A DNA stretch of 64,000 nucleotides, from assembly GCA_943735955.1 (NCBI GenBank), contig OX030970.1:6257624-6321623 (forward strand), in the 5' to 3' direction. This DNA comes from Piscicola geometra. Taxonomy: Eukaryota; Annelida; Clitellata; Hirudinida; Piscicolidae. The position numbers were made by a program, and so were the translations under genes. This document shows positions 52,011 to 61,700 of this stretch, piece after piece; position 1 is the first letter of the stretch; every line of letters begins with the position of its first letter. The notes beneath the pieces are model-generated. The model was not told the DNA's origin. It did not search any database and saw only the letters and a program-made list of their open reading frames with translations.

Positions 52011-54942
52011 GAAGTTGAGATGTTAAGATGGGGAGAAGTTGGGATGGAGAGAGATTGAGATGGGTATATGTTGAGATGGGGAGATGTTGAAGTGGGGAGA
52101 GAATGAGATGGGGAGAGGTTGCGATAGAAAAGGGTTCAGATTTTGAGATAGGGAGATGTTGAGATGGAGAGATGTTGAGATAGGGAGAGGTTGAGATGGG
52201 AAGAGTTGAGATGGGGAGATGTTGAGATAGGAAGATGTTGAGATGGGAAGAGTTGAGATGATGAGATGTTGGGATGGGGAGAGGATGAGATGGGGAGATG
52301 TTGCGGTGGGGAAGGATTTAGATGTTGAGATGGGGAGAGGTTGAGATGGAGAGATGTTGAGTTTGGGAGATGTTGAGATGGGGAGATGTTGAGAGGGGGA
52401 GATGTTTAGATAGGAAGAGTTGAGATGGGGAGATGTTGAAATGGGGAGATGTTGAGATGAGGACATTTTGAGATGAGGAGATTTTGAGATGGGGAGATGT
52501 TGAGATGGGGAGATTTTGAGATGAGGAGATGTTGAGATGGGGAGAGGATGAAATAGGGAGATGTTGCGGTGAGAAAGGGTTTAGATGTTGACATGAGGAG
52601 ATGTTGAGATGGAGAGATGTTGAGATTGGGAGATGTTGAGATTGGGAGATGTTGTGATGGGGAGATGTTGAGATGGGGAGATGTTGCGGTGGGAAAGGGT
52701 TTAGATGTTGAAAGGGGGAAATGTTAAGATGAGATGTTATCATTGTGATTGACATCTCTCCATCTCAATATTTCCCCGTCTCAACATCTTCTCATCTCAA
52801 CATCTCCTTATCTCAACACCTTCCCATCTCAATATCTCCCTATCTCAACCTCTTCCTGTCTCAACTTCTTCCTCTCTCAACCTTTTCCCATCTCCCCATC
52901 TCAACCTTTCCCTGTCTCAACCTCTTCCTATCTCAACCTCTCCCCATCTCAACATCTTCCCATCTCAACATCTCCCCATCTCAACATCTCTCCATCTCAT
53001 CCTCTCCCCATCTCAATATCTCCTTATCTCAACATCTCCCCATCTCAACCTCTTCCTGTCTCAACCTCTTCCTATCTCATTCTCTCCCCATCTCAACATT
53101 TCCCTATCTCAACATCTCCCCATCTCATCCTCTCTTAATCTCAATATCTCCCCATCTCAACATCTCCCCATTTCAACTCTTCCCATCTCAACATCTCCCC
53201 CTCTCAACACCCCCATCTCAACATCTCCCCATCTCAACTCTTCCCATCTAAACATCTTCCCATCTCAACATCTCCCCATCTCAAAATCTTCCGATCTCAA
53301 CATCTCACCATCTCAACTCTTCTCATCTCAACATCTCCCCATCTTAACATCTAAACCCTTTTCTATCGCAACCTCTCCCCATCTCATTCTCTCCCCATCT
53401 CAACATCTCCCCATCTCAACATCTCAACATCTCCCCATCTCAACTCTTCCCATCTCAATATCTCCTTATCTCAACATCTCCCCATCTCAACATCTCCCCA
53501 TCTCAACATCTCCCCATCTCAACTCTTCCCATCTCAATATCTCCTTATCTCAACATCTCCCCATCTCAACCTCTTCCTGTCTCAACCTCTTCCTATCTCA
53601 TTCTCTCCCCATCTCAACATTTCCCTATCTCAACATCTCCCCATCTCATCCTCTTCCCATCTCAATATCTCCCTATCTCAACATCTCCCCATCTCAACTT
53701 CTCCCTGTCTGAGATGGGAAGAGTTGAGATGAAAAAGTTTAGATTTAGAGATGGGGAGATGTTGAGATGGAGAGATGGGGAGATGTTGAGATGGGAAGAG
53801 TTGAGATGGGGAGATTTTGAGATGGGGAGATGTTGAGAGGGGGAGATGTTGAGATGGGGAGAAGTTGGGATGGGGAGATGTTAAGATGGGGAGATGTTGA
53901 GATGGGAAGATTTGAGATGGGAAGATGTTGAGATGGGGAGATGCTGAGATGGGGAGATGTTGAGATGGGAAGATTTGAGATTGGAAGAGTTAAGATGGGG
54001 AGATGTAAGAGAGGGAGATTTTGAGATGGGGAGATGTTGAGATGAGAAGGCGATGTTATCATTATGATTGACATCTCCCCATCTCAACATTTCTCCATCT
54101 CAACCTCTCCCTGTCTCAACCTCTCCCTGTATCAACCTTTTAACATCTCAACAGTTTTTAGAAGATGAGATGTTGAGATGGAGAGAGATTGAGATGGGCA
54201 GAGATTGAGATGGAGAGAGATTGAGATGGGTATATGTTGAGATGGGGAGATGTTGAGATGGGGAAGTGTTGAGATGGGGAGATGTTGAGATGGGGAGATG
54301 TTGAGATGGGGAAGTGTTGAGATGGGGAGATGTTGAGATGGGGAGATGTTGAAGTGGAGAGAGAATGAGATAGGGAGAGGTTGCGATAGAAAAGGGTTTA
54401 GATTTTGATATGGGGAAATGTTGAGATGGAGAGATGTTGAGATGGGGAGAAGTTGCGATGGGAAGGCGATGTTATCATTGGGATTGACATCTCCCCATCT
54501 CATCCTCTCCCCATCTCAATATTTCCCCATCTCAACATCTCCCCATCTCAACCTCTCCCTGTCTCAACCTTTTCCTATCTCAACAGTTTTTAAAAGATGA
54601 GATGTTGAGATGGGAAGAAGTTGGGATGGGGATAGATTGAGATGGGGAGATGTTGAGATGGGGAGATGTTGAGATGGGGAGATGTTGAGATAGGGAAATG
54701 TTGAGATGGGGAGATGTTGAGATGGGGATGTGTTGAGATGGGGAGATGTTGAGATGAGGATATTTTGAGATAAGGCTATGTTGAGATGGGGATAGGTTGA
54801 GATGGGAATGTGTTGAGATCGGGAGATGTTGAGATGGGGATATGTTGAGATGGGTGAGGTTGAGATGGGAAGGGGTTGAAATGGGATGAGGTTGAGATGG
54901 GGAGATGTTACCATCTTCCTATCTCAACCTTTTCCCATCAAG
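52011..54942. repeat. Array segment 6: degenerate right edge
   Basis: R 52,015-52,745; Y 52,750-53,710; R 53,712-54,065; Y 54,070-54,155; R 54,160-54,485; Y 54,485-54,590; R 54,595-54,905; then about 35 bp of Y sequence up to the first tektin exon. Blocks shorten and units become more divergent toward the gene, with unusual forms such as GATGGGGAAGTGTTGA, GATATTTTGAGATAAGG and GATAGGTTGAGATGGG. No gene is seen before 54,943. Confidence 0.85.
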
Positions 54943-56250
54943 GATGTACAGCATGCACGAGTGGCAGGAGGTGTTGTGTGGCATGCAGCAGCTCGCTCTA
55001 GGCACTCTTCAACAGTCCGCCCAACTAAGAGAAACCATCCAGCATGTCGTTGATGCAGTCAGGTGTGTGTTTGTGTGTGTGTGTGTGTGTTTATGTTTGT
55101 GTGTGTGTGTGTGTGTGTGTGTTTGTGTGTGTGTTCGTGTGTTTAATTGTTTGTGTTTTTGCGTGTGTGGTTGTTTAGTGCCATTTTTTTTTCTTAACTA
55201 TTATTCATTTCCTTGTGTGCACAGACACACTAACCACACACACCCCTACAGCAACGATATCCAATCACAGCATCTGTTGGTGATGTTCACTCTACGCAAG
55301 CGCATCCATCAATTGCAGATGGCCCTGTCTGAAGACACCTTTCAGAAGAAGCTGGTCGGTGTCAGATTTGCTGTAGTGTCACACCCCCCCCCCCCACACC
55401 AAGCCATAACACACCACACCAAGCCATAACACACCACACCAAGCCATAACACTCCACACCAAGCCATAACACTCCACACCAAGCTATACCACACCACACC
55501 ACACCACTGCACCACACCACACCACTGCACACCACACCACTGCACACCACACCACTGCACACCACTGCACACCACACCACACCACTGCACACCACACCAC
55601 TGCACACCACACCACTGCACACCACACCACACCACTGCACACCACACCACACCACTGCACACCACACAGCTGGAGGAAGAAGCGAAGCGACTAGAAGACG
55701 AGATAAGGTGCATCGACGTGTGCCTCAAGCACAAGATGAAGGCTCTCAAGGTGGCGCACACCCGTCTGGAGAACCGCCACTACAAGACGATGGAGGAGCT
55801 GGTGCACGACGAGGCAGAGTGCGGGCTGAGCGATGAGGTGCTTGCAACTTGCCAACGTCGTCTCATCATTAGAATGATAATTAGCATTCTCATAGTGGCG
55901 CATACTCCGAATGAGCTTCCAGGCCACTTGGGCTGCATATTTGCATTTGCGCCAATTGGTCGAGGCGAGAATCGTCACATACGTGACTACTTATTGTCTA
56001 ATTGTGTTCGTGTTATTACTCTGTGTGCTGTTAAACCCTCACACATAATTATGTGCAAACAAACACGATGTGCAACACTTGTGCAGGTGAAGCAGATCGA
56101 GATGACGATGTTGACTCTCAAAGACAAGAAGTGCCAAGCCCAGTTAGTGGCAAGATGCACTTAATGCACCCAACACCTCCATCAAACTAGTTACAAACTA
56201 TCCTCAACGCCTATCCCTTCGATTCCATTTTGAAGATAACTTTCCTAAGC

Positions 56251-56290
<40 letters not shown>

Positions 56291-56642
56291 GTAATTACTT
56301 GTATAGCGCCCTTGGAGGAGCGAACAAGAGCGCATCTATCAGCAATTGTGGGCATAAACGTTTCAGGCAAACATCCAGATTACACATGCATAAATCAAAT
56401 CACACACACACACACACATGCATAAATCAAATTACACACACACACACAGGCACTCTCTGAACAGCATGGAGCGGCAGACAGGGCACCTGCAGCAGGACAT
56501 GGACAACAAGGCGCTGGCACTGAGGCTCGAGCAGCAGTGTCTCCTGAGCAGACAAGCGGTCGCTGCTGACTGCACTGCCCTGGCGAAGCAGCTGCAAGAG
56601 GCCATCGTGCAGTGCCACCCAGACAGACCTCATGCCATCTGA
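54943..56642 (+). CDS. Tektin, C-terminal half (five exons; 5' part missing)
   Basis: Tektins are coiled-coil filament proteins of the doublet microtubules of cilia and flagella. Inferred exons: 54,943-55,062; 55,252-55,354; 55,670-55,837; 56,087-56,142; 56,450-56,642 (TGA). All join in phase and give 212 residues counted from an internal Met at 54,944. Family marks seen: SAQLRETIQ, SNDIQSQ followed by FTLRKRIHQL, an Arg/Lys/Glu-rich coiled coil, and MKALKVAHTRLENR followed by GLSDEVKQIE, all in tektin order. The place of the diagnostic nonapeptide (RPNVELCRD in typical members) reads KTMEELVHD. Full tektins are about 400-450 residues, so roughly half is absent. The first visible exon begins at an AG acceptor in array sequence and needs two bases from an upstream exon, which is not in the window. 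The resemblance seems closest to tektin-2, but the subfamily is uncertain. The donor of the second intron (CTG|gtcggt) is weak. Confidence 0.85.
55063..55251 (+). repeat. Tektin intron with (GT)n at its 5' end
   Basis: The intron is 189 bp. It opens with a GT-rich microsatellite directly at the splice donor (55,063 to about 55,140) and ends CCCTACAG. Its length is a multiple of three with no stop, so unspliced reading stays open, but the spliced form restores SNDIQSQ, which fits the tektin pattern better. An alternative acceptor (TGTGCACAG at about 55,224) would not keep the phase. Confidence 0.75.
55381..55669 (+). repeat. Minisatellite filling a tektin intron
   Basis: After a C-run, five 20-bp copies of AAGCCATAACACACCACACC-type sequence (55,401-55,500) are followed by CCACTGCACACCACAC-type repeats up to the 3' splice site CACCACACAG at 55,669. 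Almost the whole 315-bp intron (55,355-55,669) is tandem repeat. The open frames on the minus strand here are low-complexity shadows. Confidence 0.8.
56253..56385 (+). repeat. (CAAT)n tract and possible SINE/LINE tail
   Basis: About nine CAAT units (56,253-56,290) are followed by TAATTACTTGTATAGCGCCC and a moderately GC-rich stretch to about 56,385, inside the last tektin intron (56,143-56,449). From general knowledge, a tetranucleotide tract beside a TATAGCGCC motif is common at the ends of dispersed retroelements in aquatic animals. The element family is not identified, and no target duplication was found. Confidence 0.45.
56398..56449 (+). repeat. (CA)n at the 3' end of the last tektin intron
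   Basis: Two CA-dinucleotide runs (near 56,400-56,418 and 56,433-56,448), separated by TGCATAAATCAAAT, lead directly into the acceptor CACACACAG at 56,449. TGCATAAATCAAAT also occurs once just before, so this is a short local duplication of about 35 bp. Confidence 0.75.
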
Positions 56643-56678
56643 CGCCTTGGTGCAGTCGAAAGGCGTGGTGTGCTGGGC

Positions 56679-56684
56679 AATAAA
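56679..56684 (+). terminator. Polyadenylation signal of the tektin gene
   Basis: A canonical AATAAA lies 37 bp after the TGA stop, in GGGCAATAAAGATG. The short 3' UTR suits a compact gene. It faces the polyadenylation signal of the minus-strand gene about 60 bp away. Confidence 0.75.
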
Positions 56685-56743
56685 GATGAAACTGACTCAT
56701 AAAAGTCGACTCTTGTTATTTAAGGACATGTTAAAATACGACA

Positions 56744-56749
56744 TTTATT
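56744..56749 (-). terminator. Polyadenylation signal of the acidic-protein gene
   Basis: TTTATT on the + strand is AATAAA on the minus strand, about 390 bp after the stop of the minus-strand gene. With the tektin signal at 56,679, the two convergent transcripts would end within about 100 bp of each other or overlap slightly. Confidence 0.6.
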
Positions 56750-57138
56750 GGAAATAGTCTTTTTGGTCATCTAAATATACAGCAATAGGAGCGGTGGAGG
56801 GGTGCCTTGAAGGGCCGATGGATGCATGGCACGCAGCAGGCGGGCAGACATGCTGAGGGTTGCAGAGGTCCTATGCACTGAGACACGCAATAGCGCCATA
56901 TGAATAAGAGGCTGCAAGGCTGTTGAAGTTATGTAATCAATTGATAAAACGAATAGTTGTCCGAATGTGCCAATAGCACCATAAACCAAATACGCACTCA
57001 CAAAGACACACTTAAGAATATGAACACCATAGTAACCATCATGGAAAGACATAGCATAGAGCCAACTAGGAAGACACACATATACACTGATGATACGCTT
57101 TATGATACAAGACCAGGCAGAAATGATGACGTTTGCAA
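56750..57138 (-). other. 3' UTR of the acidic-protein gene
   Basis: Unique sequence of ordinary composition between the stop at 57,139 and the inferred polyadenylation signal. Short open frames on both strands are unrelated to any family I recognise. I take this as untranslated sequence. Confidence 0.55.
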
Positions 57139-58150
57139 TTATTCCTTTGCAGCAGCAGCAGCATCATCATCCTCCTTGCTCTCTCCTCCTTCCTTCTCTT
57201 CCTTTTCTTCACTCTCTTCTTCATCCTTTTTCTTGTCGGCACCAGTCGTTTCTTCTTCACCATCGGTTGGTATTGACTCCTGCTGCAGGGTGGCAAGAAG
57301 GATGATGTACTTGATAAATAAATGATGACCAGCATCTGAACAAACAAGCAAACTGATAGAACAACACAGGAGATGTGTGGTTGAAAGCAAAAAGGTAACC
57401 CAAAATATTCACATGGAAATTAAAAATCGAATGATATCAAACTATTTTTAAGCATAGCCGCACAGACAACCAACCTCTTCATCGGCCTCTTTGGTACTCT
57501 TCTGCTCCTGCTCCTCCTCTACTGCTTGCTCCTTCTCAAGGGGCTCGTCGTCTGCCTTCAACTTCTTCACCTCGACCACCTCCGCATCACCCCCTTCCAT
57601 CGACTTCCTCTGTCGAAACAAGACATTACAATTCAAAAGAGCATCCGTTTAATAATCTAAAAATTATATTTAAAAACCTTAGCAACAAACCTTATGGGTT
57701 TCGGTTTTTCCATTTGTCGCAACGTCTTCTTTAACGCCATTTTGTTTCAGTTTCTCTAACAAAAATTAAAGTTAAAAATCATAAAATATTAGTGTTTATG
57801 CGATACGTACTGATGAATTTGAAATAAAACTAACTGAAAAAGTGAACGTGATCGAAAAGTTAACTTACCGGGAGAAGCCTCAACATTTTCCTTTTGAACT
57901 TGAAGAGTTTCGACTGGGCTGAAACGTTGAAAAAAGTACTTAATTAATAACAAATTCAGGTATTTTCAAGTAGAACATCCATTTAATCGATCTAAACGCA
58001 AAAGCATGCACGCCATGTTGGAATCATGCAAGAATATTCGAAAAATACTCCAAGAAAAATACGCAAATGTGAAAAATAACGAATCAATATAATGAATAAA
58101 CTTCAAATACAATAATGTTGAGCAGAATCGTCAAGTAATTACCCTTCCAT
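57139..58150 (-). CDS. Glu/Lys-rich acidic protein, 133 residues (prothymosin-like composition)
   Basis: Five exons on the minus strand join in phase: 58,150-58,143 (ATG GAA GG), 57,918-57,869, 57,755-57,691, 57,609-57,475 and 57,282-57,139 (TAA). Donors are gtaatt, gtaagt, gtttgt and gttggt; acceptors end cag or tag. The product starts MEGPVETLQVQKEN. It has a KRKS basic patch near residue 42 and an EVKKLKADDE segment, then a long Glu/Lys tract (near DKKKDEEESEEKEEKE) and ends DDDAAAAAKE, encoded by a GCA-repeat stretch. No folded domain, signal peptide or membrane segment is seen. It is probably disordered and perhaps nuclear. Size, charge and exon number recall prothymosin/parathymosin, but composition alone cannot prove that. 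The first coding exon has only eight bases, so the start depends on splicing. It converges on the tektin and diverges from the FRS2-like gene. Confidence 0.75.
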
Positions 58151-58199
58151 ATTGACGAATTAGACTCGAAGAGGACGCGGAGACAGGCAGAGTGACGAC

Positions 58200-58280
58200 A
58201 AAGAGCGACTGAGTGCCTCTTCGCGCCCACAAAGCTCTTTATGCTGCACAGACCACGCCCCTTGCTCTCTTCGCCAATCA
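58200..58280 (-). promoter_or_regulatory. Promoter of the acidic-protein gene (CCAAT, GC box, TATA-like)
   Basis: On the minus strand, reading toward the ATG at 58,150, one meets an inverted CCAAT box (CCAAT on the + strand at 58,274-58,278), then a GC box GGGGCGTGG (about 58,254-58,262), then a TATA-like CATAAAG (about 58,237-58,243). The order and spacing suit a start site near 58,200-58,215 and a 5' UTR of about 60 bp. The block is more GC-rich than its surroundings. Confidence 0.55.
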
Positions 58281-58702
58281 GGAGCTAGGAGCCACAAAAT
58301 AGTGATGGTTTTCTTTTGCTGAATATTTCAATTCTTGAAGAGTAAAAGATTTTTTATAAATTTTACGTTTTAGTTTTTATTTTTAATAACTAGCGTTTCA
58401 TAAAATACAATATAAAAAAACAATAATTATAGATTTATTGCTATTTTGAGCATATTAAGTTTTTAAAAAAAATCCAAAATTAAAATATTGCTTTTGCATA
58501 AACTGTGAGATATAATTTTATGTTTCAACTAAGTATTTAAAAATGTTTTATTTCATAAACCCTTCATTCTTTGTTTGTTTAGTCAGTGAAATTCAAATAT
58601 CAATGGCTTTTACTTTTTGACTAGTTTGTTTCAAAAATAAAGAATCGTTTCAAATAATTATTTGCTCATACTTTATTTTTCATATTGTTCTTATGCCGTA
58701 AG
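58281..58702. other. AT-rich divergent intergenic region
   Basis: Strongly AT-rich sequence between the acidic-protein promoter and the first coding exon of the FRS2-like gene. No open frame of note. The last bases before the ATG (TTATGCCGTAAG) could be a splice acceptor, meaning an upstream non-coding exon may lie here, but I could not place it. Confidence 0.5.
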
Positions 58703-61700
58703 ATGGGCAACTGTTCGAGTCAAGGAGCTAAATTATCGGTGCAGAAGTTTTTCAAAGCCGTCATTTTGACATCAGGCGATGCGACGACAGGCGAGGAGTT
58801 GGGCGCAGGCAACTTGGAGGTGACCAAGTACGAGTTGGTGCTGCACAGGAGGGGCATGCAGACGCAGAGGTGGCCTTACATCTTCCTCACCAGGTGCCAT
58901 TCAATATTGTTAGCAATTCAATTTGCAGAAATCGAACTTCTTTGCCTTAAAAGCACAAGTATTTAATTACTCAGCATTTATCTGAGTTTAAGGCTAAGAC
59001 TCTGAGCCGAGAGTCTGCAACAAGAACCCCCGTCGTTCAGGTGTGACTACAAGGGCAGCCTCTTCAGGATCGAGTGCAAGAACCCACACCTGCCCGACAG
59101 CCAGATGGAGCATGTCTTCCGTGTGAAGCACGCTAATCTTCTCTTGCAACGCATCCAGGCGCAGGTGGTTGAGAACTCACTCTCCACCAAGTCTGCCACT
59201 GTCAGTGACTCCAAACACAGCCTCGTCAACTCTGAGTCGGACCAGTCTGCTTCTAAAGAGAACCTAGGCTAGTTTGCATCATACCTTCGGTCTTTTCAAA
59301 CATACACACACTCATATACCTGCTAAACGTCAGACATGGACGATTTTTCATTCCATTCCCGATGACCATTAAAGTTTTGAATCCTGTCCCATTCCTGCAA
59401 CTCGATTCCCGGTTCGGCCCGCTCCCCAAACTTTTGGTCTGATCCGACCCGTTCACCAAACTTTTGGACCGATCTCGACCCATTCCCGAAAAAAAGAAAA
59501 TTTGTCTTACCATTTATTTTCACTGGTCCCATACTTGCTAGTCTTAACATTTAATTTTTGTAAGTCAGAGAATATTTCTTTAAAAAAAACACGATTTAAA
59601 TTTCAAATATTTACTGAAATAAAAGTATTGAAGTTAGTCATTGTTTTGGTATGCATTTAAATCAACCCTACTTTAAATCTACCCTACGGGGAATTTACCT
59701 CACATTTTTTTAAAAAAATTTATTTTTACGAGTAGAAAACACTACAAACAAACGAAATTAATTGTTTTAAAATAGAATTTAGTTTTTTTCTGTTTTTTTA
59801 CGCCACTTGAAATTTCAACATTGGAATGTACCCTACAGGGATTCTACCCTCTAATAAAACATGAGATAAAATCGTTAAATTTCAAAAAAAAAAAAATTTT
59901 TTCCCACAATGAACATATAATATATATGAATGTAATTTATTTGTTTAAAATAAAATATAGATAATTCTCGATATTTAAGGCAAAATAAAAAGAAAAAAAG
60001 AAAAAAGTTTAATAAATGTGACAAAAATGTCAAAAATTAAATACGAACAGGAAACACTACAAATAAGTGTAATCAATAAAAAAAATATTAATTTTTTTTT
60101 TCTATTTTTTTACGTACTTTGAAATTTCAACATTTGATTCTACCCTCTAATAAAAACATGAGATAAAATCGTTAAATTTCAACAAATTTGTTTTTTTTCA
60201 CACAATCAACATATAATATATATAAATAGAATTTATTTTTTTAAAATTAAAAATAGATAATTCTCGATTTTTAAGGCAAAATAAAAAGAAAAAAAGAAAA
60301 AAGTTTAATAAATGTGACAAAAATGTCAAAAATTAAATACGAACAGGAAACACTACAAATAAGTGTAATCAATAAAAAAAATATTGAATTTATTTTTTTC
60401 CTATTTTTTTACGCTTTTTGAAATTTCAACATTTGATTCTACTCTCTAATAAAAACATGAGATAAAATCGAGAATTATCTATATTTTATTTCAAACAAAT
60501 AAATTACATTAATATATATTATATGTTCATTGTGGGAAAAAAAACAAATTTTATTGAAATTTAACGATTTTATCTCATGTTTTATTAGAGGGTAGAATCC
60601 CTGTAGGGTACATTCCAATGTTGAAATTTCAAGAAAAAAACTAAATTCTATTTTAAAACAATTAATTTCGTTTGTTTGTAGTGTTTCCTATTCGTAAAAA
60701 TAAAAAATTAAAAATATTTTGAGGTAAATTCCCCGTAGGGTAGATTTAAAGTAGGGTTAATTTAAACGCTATTCATTGTTTTTGAGTATTTCAATCAAGT
60801 CTTTATTGCTTTTCACACGGGTCAAACAGTCAAAAGTTTTAGCTTTCAAATTAGGTGAGCTTGGGTTTCAACTTAAACGAGCACATGTTGAAAAATTTGT
60901 TCACAGAGAATAGAACTTGCAGGTATACTGAAATTTTTTTGGGCTACTTCTTGTAGTATCTATATATATATATATATGCACTCATTTACACACTCATAAA
61001 CACACACACTCATACACACACACACAGGTCCAGATGGAGTGATCTACCCTAGCAGGATGAAGCGGATCGAGGCGGAGTTGGAGGGCTCAGAAGGACAGCC
61101 CCACTTCAGCACCCATTCCACCCCGCCTCTCACTCTGCAACAAATGCAACTACACCACTTGCAACAACAACGACTACAACAACAACTAAATCAACAAGTC
61201 CACTACACCAACCCACAACAACAACAACCACACTACATTAAGCCACAACAACAAGCACACTACACCAACCCACAACATCTGCATGCAGCTCCACCACTCT
61301 TCTACCAACACCAAATGAACCAGCTGTGCGACTTTATAAACAGTCGCAACACTCTACAGCCCATCTACTCCGACATCTACCACCACCCACCACCACCATC
61401 ATCAGCACTACCACCTCCATCATTATCAGCACTACCACCTCCATCATTATCATCACTACCACCTCTGTCATTATCGGCAGCAGCACCCTTCTTGACACAA
61501 GCAGCAGGCGACTGCCACTACGCCAGCACGGACGAGCGACACCTGGCGAACAACAACTTCTCGAAGGCGTTGCGCAACCACGACTTGAAGCGCAAGTTGT
61601 GTCTGAAGGCGCCGCCAGAGGTGGACGAGCAGCACAGCAGACTCTCCAGGAAGCGACTGAGCGTCTGCAAACGCAAGGCCAAAAGACGCCCCCACCATTC

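Larger units (their letters stand above)
1..54942. repeat. 54.9-kb orientation-switching 16-bp satellite array
   Basis: Nearly every base belongs to variants of a 16-bp unit, CCCCATCTCAACATCT on the Y strand and AGATGTTGAGATGGGG on the R strand. Common variants change the middle (CTCAACCTCTCCCTGT, CTCATCCTCTCCCCAT, CTCAATATCTCCCCAT) or drop a base (CTCAACTCTTCCCAT, 15 bp). The array alternates between R-rich and Y-rich blocks on the + strand, so adjacent blocks form imperfect inverted repeats hundreds of bases long. The left edge is outside the window; the right edge is the first tektin exon at 54,943. Long open frames on the Y strand are compositional: the unit has no stop codon in any frame and three units translate as PHLNISPSQHLPISTS. 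Many such frames lack an ATG and begin at GTG or TTG inside a block junction. No promoter, splice pattern or domain supports a gene. Multi-kb copies could be partly an assembly product. Confidence 0.97.

Noticed and set aside
136..53251. Dozens of long open frames encoding HLNISPSQ-type repeat proteins
   Set aside because: The Y-strand unit lacks stops in all frames, frames overlap in several phases with the same peptide, many starts are GTG or TTG in junctions, and no gene signals exist. They are compositional.
1..54942. CRISPR array
   Set aside because: No constant repeat with unique spacers; the units are contiguous 16-mers, and the context is animal.
1..54942. Telomeric repeats (AGGGTTTAG strings)
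   Set aside because: Each AAGGGTTTAG occurs singly within a longer box and is never in tandem.
1..54942. G-quadruplex or triplex DNA as the main structure
   Set aside because: GGGG runs recur every 16 bp with 12-base loops, too long for stable quadruplexes, and purine tracts are broken by T every few bases. Hairpins between R and Y blocks are better supported.
54905..54943. ATG at 54,905 as the tektin start
   Set aside because: It lies in satellite sequence; the resulting leader is satellite-derived, and tektin homology begins well inside the family's usual length.
55342..55761. Minus-strand Cys/Val/Trp-rich frames
   Set aside because: They read the reverse of the CA-rich intron minisatellite and of tektin exon 3.
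59253..59550. Minus-strand frames in the FRS2-like intron
   Set aside because: They overlap the exon end and the 30-bp repeat, with no recognisable motif or splice context.
59656..60766. Autonomous transposon
   Set aside because: Very AT-rich with no frame long enough for a transposase; only arms and modules are present.
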